From contig NZ_CP021646.1 of assembly GCF_002208135.1 (NCBI RefSeq), forward strand, positions 3,432,501 through 3,496,500: a stretch of 64,000 nt of DNA. The letters are read 5' to 3'. This DNA comes from Pseudoalteromonas piscicida (GTDB taxonomy: Bacteria; Pseudomonadota; Gammaproteobacteria; Enterobacterales; Alteromonadaceae). Below are positions 55,846-64,000 of the stretch, piece by piece. The position numbers and the translations under genes were made by a program. The notes beneath the pieces are model-generated. The model searched no databases, was not told where the DNA came from, and saw nothing but the letters and a program-made list of their open reading frames with translations. Every line of letters starts with the position of its first letter. Position 1 is the first letter of the stretch.

Positions 55846-56292
55846 ATGAGCTTATTAGTTACGCTAAAAGACGCGCAAAAAGAAGCGATGAAAGCCAAAG
55901 AGAAACTTCGTCTTGGCGCGATTCGTGCGGTACTTGCTGAAATTAAACAGCGAGAAATCGACAACCAAACTACACTAGACGACGCAGGCATTACTGCGGT
56001 TTTAGTTAAGTTGGTTAAGCAGCGTCGCGATTCTTATACCCAGTATAAAGATGCAGGGCGTGAAGACTTAGCTGATATCGAAGCTAACGAAATTAGCGTA
56101 CTTGAGACATTCCTTCCTAAGCCACTTAGCGAAGATGAAATTGTCGAGCTAATTGATGCCGTGATTGCACAAACTGGTGCGTCAGGCATGCAAGACATGG
56201 GCAAAGTAATGGGTGCGATTAAAGCTGAAGCTGAAGGTCGTGCTGATATGGGTAAAGTCTCTGGTTTAATTAAGCAAAGACTTACCGCTTAA
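55846..56292 (+). CDS. yqeY: YqeY/GatB-tail-domain protein
   Basis: A 148-residue protein with the GatB/YqeY helical domain: LLVTLKDAQKEAMKAKEKLRLGAIRAVLA, then FLPKPLSEDEIVELI and GAIKAEAEGRADMGKVSGLIK. The family is related to the tRNA-binding tail of GatB. Its position between rpsU and dnaG, with a terminator after it, is common outside the enterics. Function remains unknown. Confidence 0.9.
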   Translation: MSLLVTLKDAQKEAMKAKEKLRLGAIRAVLAEIKQREIDNQTTLDDAGITAVLVKLVKQRRDSYTQYKDAGREDLADIEANEISVLETFLPKPLSEDEIVELIDAVIAQTGASGMQDMGKVMGAIKAEAEGRADMGKVSGLIKQRLTA

Positions 56293-56322
56293 GCCCACAT
56301 ACAATTGTATGATTGATAAGTG

Positions 56323-56353
56323 AACCGAGCCTTGCGCTCGGTTTCTTCGTTTT
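56323..56353 (+). terminator. Terminator between yqeY and dnaG
   Basis: AACCGAGC-CTTGC-GCTCGGTT followed by TCTTCGTTTT, 31 bp after yqeY. Partial readthrough would let rpsU transcription reach dnaG as in E. coli. Confidence 0.75.
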
Positions 56354-56469
56354 AGGCGTCATGCGTATCAATGCAGCGCTGATAGGATACCTTAATTGAA
56401 TTAAGTTGATTTTTTCTCGTCGCTACTTGATATAATGCGCTCACTCACTAGTACAACTTCGGAACATAA

Positions 56470-58209
56470 ATGAAAGGCAAAATCCCTAGACAGTTTATTG
56501 ATGACTTGCTCGCAAGAGCGGACATTGTCGAGCTCATAGACGGTCGTGTGGGATTGAAAAAGGCAGGAAAAGACTATCAAGCCTGCTGTCCATTTCACAA
56601 TGAGAAAACACCTTCATTTACCGTGTCACGTGATAAACAGTTTTATCATTGCTTCGGTTGTGGTGCTAATGGCAACGCAATTTCCTTCTTAATGGAATAC
56701 GACAAGCTTGAGTTTGTTGATGCCATTGAAGAACTAGCCGCCCTATTAAACTTAGAAGTACCACGCGAAAATGCCCCGCAAGGGCCGCAGCGTTCAATGG
56801 AAGAGAAAAAGTCTGACTATGACTTAATGCTCCAAGCGGCTAAGTTTTACCAGCATCAGTTAAAACATCATAGCAACGCCACTCAAGTCATCGACTACGT
56901 GAAAAGACGCGGCCTGAGCGGCGAGACTGTGCAAAAGTTTATGATTGGTTATGCACCGCCTGAGTGGGAGTCATTGTGTAACCAGATAGCCCGTAAGCCC
57001 GAGCACAAACAACAGCTGCTTGATTTAAAATTAGCATCGGAAAAGTCAGCTGGCCGCCAATTTGACTTCTTCCGCGATCGCTTGATGTTCCCTATTCGTG
57101 ATAAACGTGGCCGTGTCATCGCATTTGGCGGAAGGATAATGGGTGCAGATCAAGGCCCTAAATATCTAAACTCGCCTGAAACACGCATTTTCCATAAAAG
57201 TTTCGAACTTTATGGCTTTTATGAGGCTAAACAAGCCCATAAGCAATTAGATAAAGTGTTGATTGTGGAAGGCTATATGGACGTCGTTGCCCTAGCAGAA
57301 AAAGGCATTGATTACGCCGTTGCCGCATTAGGCACTGCAACCACAGCTGAACACATGCAAACTTTGTTTCGTAATACCGACAGAGTGATCTGCTGTTACG
57401 ACGGTGACAGAGCTGGCCGCGATGCAGCTTGGCGTGCGCTTGACCATGCTCTACCTAACTTAAAAGACGGTAAGTCACTACAGTTTGTATTTTTACCTGA
57501 TGGTGAAGATCCAGACTCATTAGTACAGCAAGAAGGCAAAGACGCCTTTGAAGCACGGCTAGAAACGGCAACCGATTATACGCAAGTATTGTTTACCAAA
57601 TTACGTGAGCAATGCGACCTTACAAATGATGCAGGCAAATCCAAGCTGCTTACCGATGCCATTCCGCTCATTAGCAAAATACCCAGTGACTACTACCAAG
57701 AGAGCTTGTTGACTACTTTAGCAAGGTTAATTGGTCGTACCCGTGAGCAACTGAGCGCTAAATTGGCAAGTAACAAACAGCAGAATAAAATTGAGCGCCA
57801 ATTTAAAGTCACGCCGATGCGCCGAGCAATTGGCTTACTGCTCCAACATCCACAGCTTGCGCAAACGATTGAATATATGCCTGAACTCGGTGAAATGGCG
57901 ATCCCAGGTATTCAACTGCTGCTGAGTTTACAAATGTTATGTAACGATAATCCGCAAATAAATACAGCGCAGTTACTTGAACATTATCGCGACCAAGCTG
58001 AATTCGATGCCTTGAAAAAGCTTGCGGTGTGGCAACATGGCGTTGCTGAAGATAGGCTAGAAGACGAATTTAAAAATACTTTTCAATTTATTGAAGATCA
58101 GTGTTTAAATTATCGTCTAGAGACCCTATTAATAAAGGAGAAAACCGAAGGCCTAACAAATGATGAGCGGCTAGAATGCGCACTCCTTACCCAAGCGCTT
58201 AAACAGTAG
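56470..58209 (+). CDS. dnaG: DNA primase DnaG
   Basis: A 579-residue primase (E. coli 581). Zinc ligands C40, H43, C61 and C64 (CPFHNEKTPSF ... CFGCG), TOPRIM domain with VEGYMDVVALAEKG and CYDGDRAGRDAA, and a C-terminal DnaB-binding helical domain. It makes RNA primers for lagging-strand synthesis. Confidence 0.97.
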   Translation: MKGKIPRQFIDDLLARADIVELIDGRVGLKKAGKDYQACCPFHNEKTPSFTVSRDKQFYHCFGCGANGNAISFLMEYDKLEFVDAIEELAALLNLEVPRENAPQGPQRSMEEKKSDYDLMLQAAKFYQHQLKHHSNATQVIDYVKRRGLSGETVQKFMIGYAPPEWESLCNQIARKPEHKQQLLDLKLASEKSAGRQFDFFRDRLMFPIRDKRGRVIAFGGRIMGADQGPKYLNSPETRIFHKSFELYGFYEAKQAHKQLDKVLIVEGYMDVVALAEKGIDYAVAALGTATTAEHMQTLFRNTDRVICCYDGDRAGRDAAWRALDHALPNLKDGKSLQFVFLPDGEDPDSLVQQEGKDAFEARLETATDYTQVLFTKLREQCDLTNDAGKSKLLTDAIPLISKIPSDYYQESLLTTLARLIGRTREQLSAKLASNKQQNKIERQFKVTPMRRAIGLLLQHPQLAQTIEYMPELGEMAIPGIQLLLSLQMLCNDNPQINTAQLLEHYRDQAEFDALKKLAVWQHGVAEDRLEDEFKNTFQFIEDQCLNYRLETLLIKEKTEGLTNDERLECALLTQALKQ

Positions 58210-58330
58210 AAGTTCTAGTCAATAGCAATTTTCGGTGCTATAATGTTCTATTCACTGCGTCATCAAAATTTAGCTGTTAAATAGCTGGCGCCTGTTGTAT
58301 CAACTTTTCAGAGTGGAAGCAAATTTCTCT

Positions 58331-60181
58331 ATGGATCAATCTCCTCAGTCACAACTCAAACTTCTGATTCAGAAAGGTAAAGAGCAAGGTTATTTAACTT
58401 TTGCAGAAGTTAACGATCATCTTCCACAAGACATCATAGACTCAGATCAGGTAGAAGATATCATCAGCATGATCAACGATATGGGTATTCAGGTCTCTGA
58501 AAATGCGCCTGATGCTGACGAGTTGATGATGCAAGAAACAACAACAGATGAGGATGCTGCGGAAGCAGCGGCTGCGGCTTTAGCAACAGTAGAAAAAGAA
58601 ATTGGCCGCACAACTGACCCTGTTCGTATGTATATGCGTGAAATGGGTACGGTTGAACTTCTAACTCGTGAAGGCGAAATCCAAATCGCTAAGCGTATTG
58701 AAGAAGGGATCAACCAAGTACAGATTTCTGTTGCAGAATACCCTGAAGCGATTACTTACCTGCTAGAGCAATGGGATAAGTACGAAGCAGAAGAGATGCG
58801 CCTAAGCGACATTGTTTCTGGTTTCTTTGATCCTAATGCAATCGAGGAAGACGAAGCACCAATTTCAGCAACACACATCGGTTCTGAGCTAAGTGATGAA
58901 GACTTAGATGACGAAGATGATGATGAAGATGATGACGATGATGACTCAGAAGAAGGCGATTCAGGTCCAGATCCTGAAGAAGCTCGTGAGCATTTTGAAC
59001 AACTTCGTACGCTGTACAATAAAGCGCGAGAAATTTTTGAAAGTAAAGGTCGCTCGCACCCTGATGCGAAAGCTGCAATTCAGGAAATCGGCGATCACTT
59101 CCGTACTTTCAAGTTAGTTCCTAAGCAATTCGACCGCATGGTAAATAACATGCGCGACATGATGGATAAAGTGCGTGTTCAAGAACGCATCATCATGAAA
59201 CAAGCAGTTCAGATTGCCAAGGTTCCAAAAAAGGTTTTCGTTAAGCACTTTGCTAACAATGAAACCGATACCGCATGGATCGATGCTGAAATTGCATCAG
59301 GTGAAAAACACTCAGCAAAACTGGCTGAAGTAAAACCTGAAATCGAGCGTTGTGTTAACAAGCTTAAAGCGTTTGAAGATAGCACAGGTCTTAGCATTGA
59401 GCGTATTAAAGACATCAACCGTCGCATGAGTATTGGTGAAGCAAAAGCTCGCCGTGCGAAGAAAGAGATGGTTGAAGCGAACTTACGTCTTGTAATTTCA
59501 ATCGCTAAAAAGTATACCAACCGTGGTCTACAGTTCTTGGATCTGATCCAAGAAGGTAACATCGGTCTGATGAAAGCGGTTGATAAATTTGAATACCGTC
59601 GTGGTTATAAGTTTTCAACATACGCAACTTGGTGGATCCGTCAGGCGATTACTCGCTCGATTGCGGATCAGGCAAGAACTATCCGTATTCCAGTGCATAT
59701 GATTGAAACAATTAACAAGCTGAATCGTATCTCTCGTCAAATGCTACAGGAAATGGGCCGTGAGCCAAGTCCTGAAGAGTTGGCAGAGCGTATGATGATG
59801 CCTGAAGACAAGATCCGCAAAGTGTTAAAGATCGCCAAAGAGCCAATCTCAATGGAGACGCCAATCGGTGATGATGAAGATTCACATCTTGGTGACTTTA
59901 TCGAAGACACTACTATTGAGTCGCCGATTGATTCAGCAACGATGGAAAGTCTTCGTGGCGCGACCAACGAAGTGCTGGCAGGCCTTACCGCTCGTGAAGC
60001 CAAAGTACTACGTATGCGTTTCGGTATCGATATGAATACAGACCACACGTTAGAAGAAGTGGGTAAACAGTTTGATGTAACACGTGAGCGTATTCGTCAG
60101 ATTGAAGCTAAAGCGCTACGTAAGCTGCGCCACCCTTCTCGCTCAGATCTATTAAAGAGCTTTTTAGACGTTAAGGGCTAA
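58331..60181 (+). CDS. rpoD: RNA polymerase sigma-70 factor RpoD
   Basis: A 616-residue primary sigma factor. The N-terminus [20 protein letters not shown] matches E. coli RpoD, so I start at the ATG at 58331, not the TTG at 58295. Region 1.2-2.4 landmarks: [47 protein letters not shown]; region 4 has [24 protein letters not shown]. The nonconserved region has an acidic stretch ([13 protein letters not shown] near residues 185-215). Confidence 0.97.
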   Translation: MDQSPQSQLKLLIQKGKEQGYLTFAEVNDHLPQDIIDSDQVEDIISMINDMGIQVSENAPDADELMMQETTTDEDAAEAAAAALATVEKEIGRTTDPVRMYMREMGTVELLTREGEIQIAKRIEEGINQVQISVAEYPEAITYLLEQWDKYEAEEMRLSDIVSGFFDPNAIEEDEAPISATHIGSELSDEDLDDEDDDEDDDDDDSEEGDSGPDPEEAREHFEQLRTLYNKAREIFESKGRSHPDAKAAIQEIGDHFRTFKLVPKQFDRMVNNMRDMMDKVRVQERIIMKQAVQIAKVPKKVFVKHFANNETDTAWIDAEIASGEKHSAKLAEVKPEIERCVNKLKAFEDSTGLSIERIKDINRRMSIGEAKARRAKKEMVEANLRLVISIAKKYTNRGLQFLDLIQEGNIGLMKAVDKFEYRRGYKFSTYATWWIRQAITRSIADQARTIRIPVHMIETINKLNRISRQMLQEMGREPSPEELAERMMMPEDKIRKVLKIAKEPISMETPIGDDEDSHLGDFIEDTTIESPIDSATMESLRGATNEVLAGLTAREAKVLRMRFGIDMNTDHTLEEVGKQFDVTRERIRQIEAKALRKLRHPSRSDLLKSFLDVKG

Positions 60182-60199
60182 AAAGTAGCAAATAAGATT

Positions 60200-60226
60200 A
60201 AGGCCGCTATTCAGCGGCCTTTTTTA
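60200..60226 (+). terminator. rpoD terminator
   Basis: AAGGCCGCT-ATTC-AGCGGCCTT followed by TTTT, 19 bp after the rpoD stop codon. Confidence 0.9.
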
Positions 60227-60255
60227 TACTAATTGGATTAAATAGGTACACACAC

Positions 60256-61128
60256 ATGGCTTGGATCCAAATCCGAATTTATTCAGATAAAGCCGATGCC
60301 GATGCATTAAGCGATATGCTTATGGATGTCGGTTGTCCATCTGTCACATTCATGGATAGTAAAAACAATCCCGTTTACGAACCAAAACCAGGCGAAGTCA
60401 TCTTATGGCCTGAGACAACGGTGATCGGTTTATTTGAAGCGAACCATGATATGCAAGCAGTCGTTGACTTTGTCCAGTCACAATACGACAAGCCGTTAAA
60501 CTACAAGCTTGAACAGCTAGAAGACAAAGACTGGGAACGCGAGTGGATGGATAATTTCCACCCAATTAAGTTTGGCGAGAGATTATGGATCTGCCCAAGC
60601 TGGCGTGATGTGCCAGATCCCAATGCCGTCAATGTGTTACTGGATCCGGGCCTTGCATTTGGTACTGGTACCCATGCCACAACCGCACTTTGCCTACAGT
60701 GGCTAGAACAACAAGACCTCAGCGGTAAAACGGTCGTTGATTTTGGCTGTGGCTCTGGGATTTTAGGAATTGCAGCGATCAAATTAGGCGCTGAGCGTGT
60801 GATTGGTATTGATATCGATCCACAAGCGCTTATCGCGAGCCGCGATAATGCCGAGCGTAATGGTGTTGCAGATAAACTAGAAGTGTATTTACCTGAAAAC
60901 CAACCGCAATTCAGTGCAGATATCGTCGTTGCCAATATTCTTGCACAGCCGCTTAGAGAGCTACACGAAATCATTCTCGGCTTCTTAGGCGACAAAGGTG
61001 CCATCGCTATGTCTGGTATTTTAGAAGAGCAAGCGCAATCCGTCGCGGATGTCTACGCACCATTTTTAAACCTAGACAACATTGCCCAACAAGGCGAATG
61101 GACGCGCGTCAGCGGTGTGAAAAAATAA
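60256..61128 (+). CDS. prmA: PrmA, ribosomal protein L11 methyltransferase
   Basis: A 290-residue SAM-dependent methyltransferase (E. coli 293). [19 protein letters not shown] and [15 protein letters not shown] are SAM-binding blocks. It trimethylates L11 at several lysines and the N-terminus. It precedes dusB-fis but has a terminator after it. Confidence 0.96.
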   Translation: MAWIQIRIYSDKADADALSDMLMDVGCPSVTFMDSKNNPVYEPKPGEVILWPETTVIGLFEANHDMQAVVDFVQSQYDKPLNYKLEQLEDKDWEREWMDNFHPIKFGERLWICPSWRDVPDPNAVNVLLDPGLAFGTGTHATTALCLQWLEQQDLSGKTVVDFGCGSGILGIAAIKLGAERVIGIDIDPQALIASRDNAERNGVADKLEVYLPENQPQFSADIVVANILAQPLRELHEIILGFLGDKGAIAMSGILEEQAQSVADVYAPFLNLDNIAQQGEWTRVSGVKK

Positions 61129-61191
61129 GGCTGCTAACTTAGCGCTGACAAAAGTACCAGCGGCTCAATGAAAGTTAGTAAGTTTTAACTG

Positions 61192-61228
61192 GTAAAGCCT
61201 GTAATTAACAGGCTTTACGCATTTTTTA
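61192..61228 (+). terminator. prmA terminator
   Basis: GTAAAGCCTGT-AATTA-ACAGGCTTTAC then GCATTTTTT, 64 bp after prmA. Confidence 0.75.
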
Positions 61229-61368
61229 CAGCATAAATTTTCGACTCAAATTGTACCTTTAAAATTGTTTTTGCATAAATTTCGTGCAAATTATCTGGGC
61301 TCTCAGGTTGTTATCAAATGTCAACCCATAAAGTTCAAAAAAAAAGCAATTATGTTCAATTTATAACC

Positions 61369-61397
61369 TTTGATTTTTGCGAAAAAAACCGTAAACT
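61369..61397 (+). promoter_or_regulatory. Candidate stringent-type promoter of dusB-fis
   Basis: TTTGAT (61369-61374), a 17-bp spacer and TAAACT (61392-61397), followed by the G/C-rich discriminator TAGCGCCCC. A G/C-rich discriminator is typical of stringently controlled fis promoters. Confidence 0.4.
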
Positions 61398-61431
61398 TAG
61401 CGCCCCTTGAGGTAAGGCGGATTAAACTGTA

Positions 61432-62397
61432 GTGCGTATTGGTCCATACCAACTTGAAAACAATCTTATCGTAGCACCAATGGCTGGGATCACTGACAGA
61501 CCGTTTCGACAACTGTGTCGACGTCTAGGTGCTGGGCTTGCGGTATCAGAAATGTTGTCTTCAAATCCAAAAGTGTGGAAAACCGATAAGTCGCAAAATC
61601 GCATGGATCACAGCGGTGAATCGGGCATTCGCTCGGTACAAATCGCAGGAGCGGATCCTGAGTTGATGGCGCAAGCAGCACAATTTAATGTCGCAAACGG
61701 TGCGCAGATCATAGATATCAATATGGGCTGCCCCGCTAAGAAAGTGAACAAGAAGCTTGCAGGCTCAGCATTGTTGCAATATCCAGAGTTGGTTGACGAA
61801 ATCGTAACCGCTGTGGTTGCTGCCGTTGACGTGCCTGTGTCGTTAAAAATCCGTACAGGATGGGACACAGACAATCGTAACGGAGTTGAGATTGCTCGCA
61901 TAGCTGAACGTCGAGGCATTGCTTCGCTAGCCGTGCATGGTCGTACAAGAGCATGTATGTATAAGGGCGAAGTTGAATACGCCACGATTAGAGAGATTAA
62001 ACGTTCAGTATCTATTCCTGTGGTGGCAAACGGTGACATTACGTCTCCTCAAAAAGCGCGACAGGTGCTGGAATACACGGGCGCAGATGCCATTATGATT
62101 GGTCGAGCCGCCCAAGGTCGTCCTTGGATTTTCCGAGAAATAGACCACTATTTGCAAACCGGTGAACATTTGCCAGAACCTGAAATAGCAGAGGTTCGAG
62201 CAATATTGATGGAGCACTTAGTAAATCTTCATCAATTCTATGGTGAGCCAATGGGAGCGCGCATCGCACGCAAGCATGTATCTTGGTATTTGCAGGCCCA
62301 TGACCAAGAAGGTCAATTTAGGCGAGTATTCAATGCCTTGGAGACGCCAGAAGCGCAAATCGAGGCATTAGAAGACTATTTTGAAACATTAGGGTGA
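61432..62397 (+). CDS. dusB: DusB, tRNA-dihydrouridine synthase B
   Basis: A 321-residue flavoenzyme, same length as E. coli DusB. VAPMAGITDRPFRQLCRRLGAG, INMGCPAKKVNKK (catalytic Cys) and AVHGRTRACMYKG mark the TIM barrel. It reduces uridine 17 in tRNA D-loops. The start is GTG at 61432, forced by an in-frame stop nine bases upstream. fis follows after 45 bp. Confidence 0.95.
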   Translation: MRIGPYQLENNLIVAPMAGITDRPFRQLCRRLGAGLAVSEMLSSNPKVWKTDKSQNRMDHSGESGIRSVQIAGADPELMAQAAQFNVANGAQIIDINMGCPAKKVNKKLAGSALLQYPELVDEIVTAVVAAVDVPVSLKIRTGWDTDNRNGVEIARIAERRGIASLAVHGRTRACMYKGEVEYATIREIKRSVSIPVVANGDITSPQKARQVLEYTGADAIMIGRAAQGRPWIFREIDHYLQTGEHLPEPEIAEVRAILMEHLVNLHQFYGEPMGARIARKHVSWYLQAHDQEGQFRRVFNALETPEAQIEALEDYFETLG

Positions 62398-62442
62398 ATG
62401 AATTTATTCATCCTTCAGGCTAACTAAGAAAGAGACATAACG

Positions 62443-62733
62443 ATGTTCGAACAAAATGTGACTTCTCCATTTATTACTAACGCTCATGTTCAGTCACAAG
62501 AGAAACCGCAACCTTTGCGCGATGCAGTTAAAAAAGCTGTACATCACTACCTAAAGCAGCTTAATGGTCAAGACGTACAAGACGTTTATGAGTTAGTTCT
62601 TTCTGAGCTTGAAGCACCTCTACTTGAAGAGGTTATGACTTATACTCGTGGTAACCAGACTCGCGCAGCGATCCTTTTAGGTATCAACCGTGGCACACTT
62701 CGCAAGAAGCTAAAAAAATACGGCATGAACTAA
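62443..62733 (+). CDS. fis: Fis, nucleoid-associated DNA-bending protein
   Basis: A 96-residue Fis. The C-terminal helix-turn-helix [29 protein letters not shown] is essentially that of E. coli (landmark [17 protein letters not shown]). It regulates rRNA promoters and recombination and sets nucleoid architecture. Cotranscribed with dusB, as in E. coli. Confidence 0.98.
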   Translation: MFEQNVTSPFITNAHVQSQEKPQPLRDAVKKAVHHYLKQLNGQDVQDVYELVLSELEAPLLEEVMTYTRGNQTRAAILLGINRGTLRKKLKKYGMN

Positions 62734-62758
62734 GCACTGCTGGTAAAATTTAGTTGAT

Positions 62759-62784
62759 AAAAAAGCACCTTCGGGTGCTTTTTT
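62759..62784 (+). terminator. fis terminator
   Basis: AAAAGCACC-TTCG-GGTGCTTTTTT, 25 bp after fis. Confidence 0.9.
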
Positions 62785-62944
62785 ATTGTTTAAAATTCAG
62801 CAGCTAGCGGACATTTATCCTTTTCATGTCGCACTTTTCTCATGTTTATCTCGCCTTTTAACATCGTCATCTTAACAATAATGCGCTAAAATACCGGCTT
62901 TCTAAGCTAGCCCTTAACTAATCATTGAGGAAACCTGAACCATC

Positions 62945-64000
62945 ATGGATATACATCGTCCAATTCGTCGCGCCCTACTAAGCGTGTCAGATAAAACCGG
63001 TATCGTTGAATTCGCCACAGCACTTGCAGCTCAAGGCGTAGAAATTTTATCAACTGGCGGTACTTGCAAACTACTTGCAGACAACGGCATTAAAGTAACA
63101 GAAGTATCTGATTACACTGGCCACCCAGAAATCATGGATGGTCGCGTTAAAACGCTTCACCCGAAAGTGCACGGCGGTATCTTAGGACGTCGCGGTCAAG
63201 ACGAAGACGTCATGACTGAAAACAATATTTCAGCAATCGATATGGTAGTAGTCAACTTATACCCCTTCGCACAAACTGTTGCGAAAGCTGACTGTAGCCT
63301 AGAAGATGCAATCGAAAACATCGATATTGGTGGTCCTACTATGGTTCGTGCTGCAGCTAAAAACCACAAAGACGTAACCATCGTTGTAAATGCGAATGAC
63401 TACAACCGTGTCATTGAAGAAATGAAGGCGAATTCTGGCTCTACAACGTACAAGACACGTTTCGACCTTGCTATTGCGGCCTACGAGCATACCGCACAGT
63501 ATGACGGTATGATTGCCAACTACTTCGGTAAAATGGTTCCTGATTATACTGAAGAAGCAGCTGAAGAAACCAAATTCCCTCGCACTATCAATATGCAATT
63601 CACTAAGAAGCAAGATATGCGTTACGGTGAAAATTCGCATCAAGACGCTGCTTTCTATGTTGAAAACAACATTGAAGAAGCATCCGTCGCGACGGCTAAA
63701 CAACTTCAAGGTAAAGCGCTGTCTTATAACAATATCGCTGATACCGATGCAGCACTTGAGTGTGTTAAAGAGTTTGATAAGCCTGCTTGTGTTATCGTAA
63801 AACACGCCAACCCTTGTGGTGTTGCGGTAGATGAAAACATTCTTGCCGCCTATGACCGCGCGTTTAAGACCGACCCAACTTCTGCCTTCGGTGGTATCAT
63901 CGCCTTTAACCGAGAGCTAGACGGCGACACGGCGGAAGCCATCGTAGCGCGTCAGTTTGTTGAAGTTATCATCGCGCCTAGCGTATCAGAAGAAGCCGCA
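62945..64000 (+). CDS. purH: PurH, bifunctional AICAR transformylase/IMP cyclohydrolase (3' part beyond window)
   Basis: The first 352 codons are open to the window end. The IMP cyclohydrolase domain starts [20 protein letters not shown] and contains [19 protein letters not shown]; the AICAR transformylase part follows with [15 protein letters not shown] and [11 protein letters not shown]. It catalyses the last two steps of purine synthesis. I translated it by hand; ATG at 62945 after GAGG. No PurR-type operator is evident in the upstream gap. Confidence 0.96.
   Translation, partial: MDIHRPIRRALLSVSDKTGIVEFATALAAQGVEILSTGGTCKLLADNGIKVTEVSDYTGHPEIMDGRVKTLHPKVHGGILGRRGQDEDVMTENNISAIDMVVVNLYPFAQTVAKADCSLEDAIENIDIGGPTMVRAAAKNHKDVTIVVNANDYNRVIEEMKANSGSTTYKTRFDLAIAAYEHTAQYDGMIANYFGKMVPDYTEEAAEETKFPRTINMQFTKKQDMRYGENSHQDAAFYVENNIEEASVATAKQLQGKALSYNNIADTDAALECVKEFDKPACVIVKHANPCGVAVDENILAAYDRAFKTDPTSAFGGIIAFNRELDGDTAEAIVARQFVEVIIAPSVSEEAA

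Larger units (their letters stand above)
61129..61431. other. Intergenic region between prmA and dusB
   Basis: 303 bp. It contains the prmA terminator at the left and the dusB-fis promoter at the right; between them (61230-61360) is A/T-rich DNA with no gene. dusB has no obvious Shine-Dalgarno. Confidence 0.6.

Noticed and set aside
58756..59019. Serine-rich antisense frame in rpoD
   Set aside because: Shadow of the Asp/Glu-rich acidic stretch of sigma-70.

Overview
This window is chromosomal DNA of a marine gammaproteobacterium of the order Alteromonadales, most likely Pseudoalteromonas or a close relative. The evidence is the moderate-to-low G+C, near-full-length matches to E. coli/Vibrio-type housekeeping proteins, MotX (a component of Na+-driven polar flagellar motors), a complete isc operon, and neighbourhoods shared with enterics (hdfR/maoP, rarD/recQ, trmJ-iscR next to suhB, pncC-recA, ftsE-ftsX-rpoH, rpsU/dnaG/rpoD, prmA/dusB-fis). 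I see no phage, insertion sequence, CRISPR array or rRNA operon. It is mostly core chromosome with small accessory modules.

Layout. 1-8.3 kb: a truncated HdfR-like LysR regulator divergent from maoP, a dual-receiver GGDEF protein, rarD, recQ with a small partner, an Omp85-type outer-membrane protein and a short MscS channel. 8.3-10.7 kb: a minus-strand rimB-rimK-AstE/AspA-like operon (ribosomal protein S6 glutamylation). 10.9-12.4 kb: zntB, tRNA-Arg(CCG) and a tiny HTH protein. 12.4-14.7 kb: a probable thiamine-salvage operon (YkoF-like, PnuC/PnuT-like, kinase) behind an NTF2-like lipoprotein. 14.7-18.3 kb: a Tat-exported GH109-like glycosidase, a NahK-like N-acetylhexosamine kinase and a sugar-nucleotidyltransferase-like protein, together a plausible GalNAc/GlcNAc salvage route. 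18.3-27.3 kb: a gabD-like dehydrogenase, iscRSUA-hscBA-fdx with three IscR boxes, trmJ and suhB.

27.3-35.3 kb: an enolase-superfamily dehydratase/class II aldolase pair, a small cytochrome c, a YaiL-like protein, an MFS carrier, a prolyl-tRNA editing protein, a lipoprotein, tRNA-Ala(TGC) followed by a 7-bp tandem repeat, and proBA. 35.3-48 kb: an unexplained 565-bp gap, a CPA-type antiporter, motX, purA, recA with an SOS box, pncC, mutS, a FadL-type porin, a small membrane protein behind a Fur-like box, and an HD-GYP phosphodiesterase. 48-64 kb: rraB-plsC, rpoH with a perfect CIRCE element upstream, ftsX/ftsE/ftsY (FtsY carries about 25 copies of a 16-residue repeat), rsmD, rpsU-yqeY, dnaG, rpoD, prmA, dusB-fis and the 5' part of purH.

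The most notable observations are the CIRCE (HrcA operator) upstream of rpoH, the expanded repeat domain of FtsY, the putative aminosugar and thiamine salvage operons, the rimB-rimK-peptidase module, and the structured, partly coding-like gap between proB and the antiporter. All functions are inferred from sequence alone; no database search was run.
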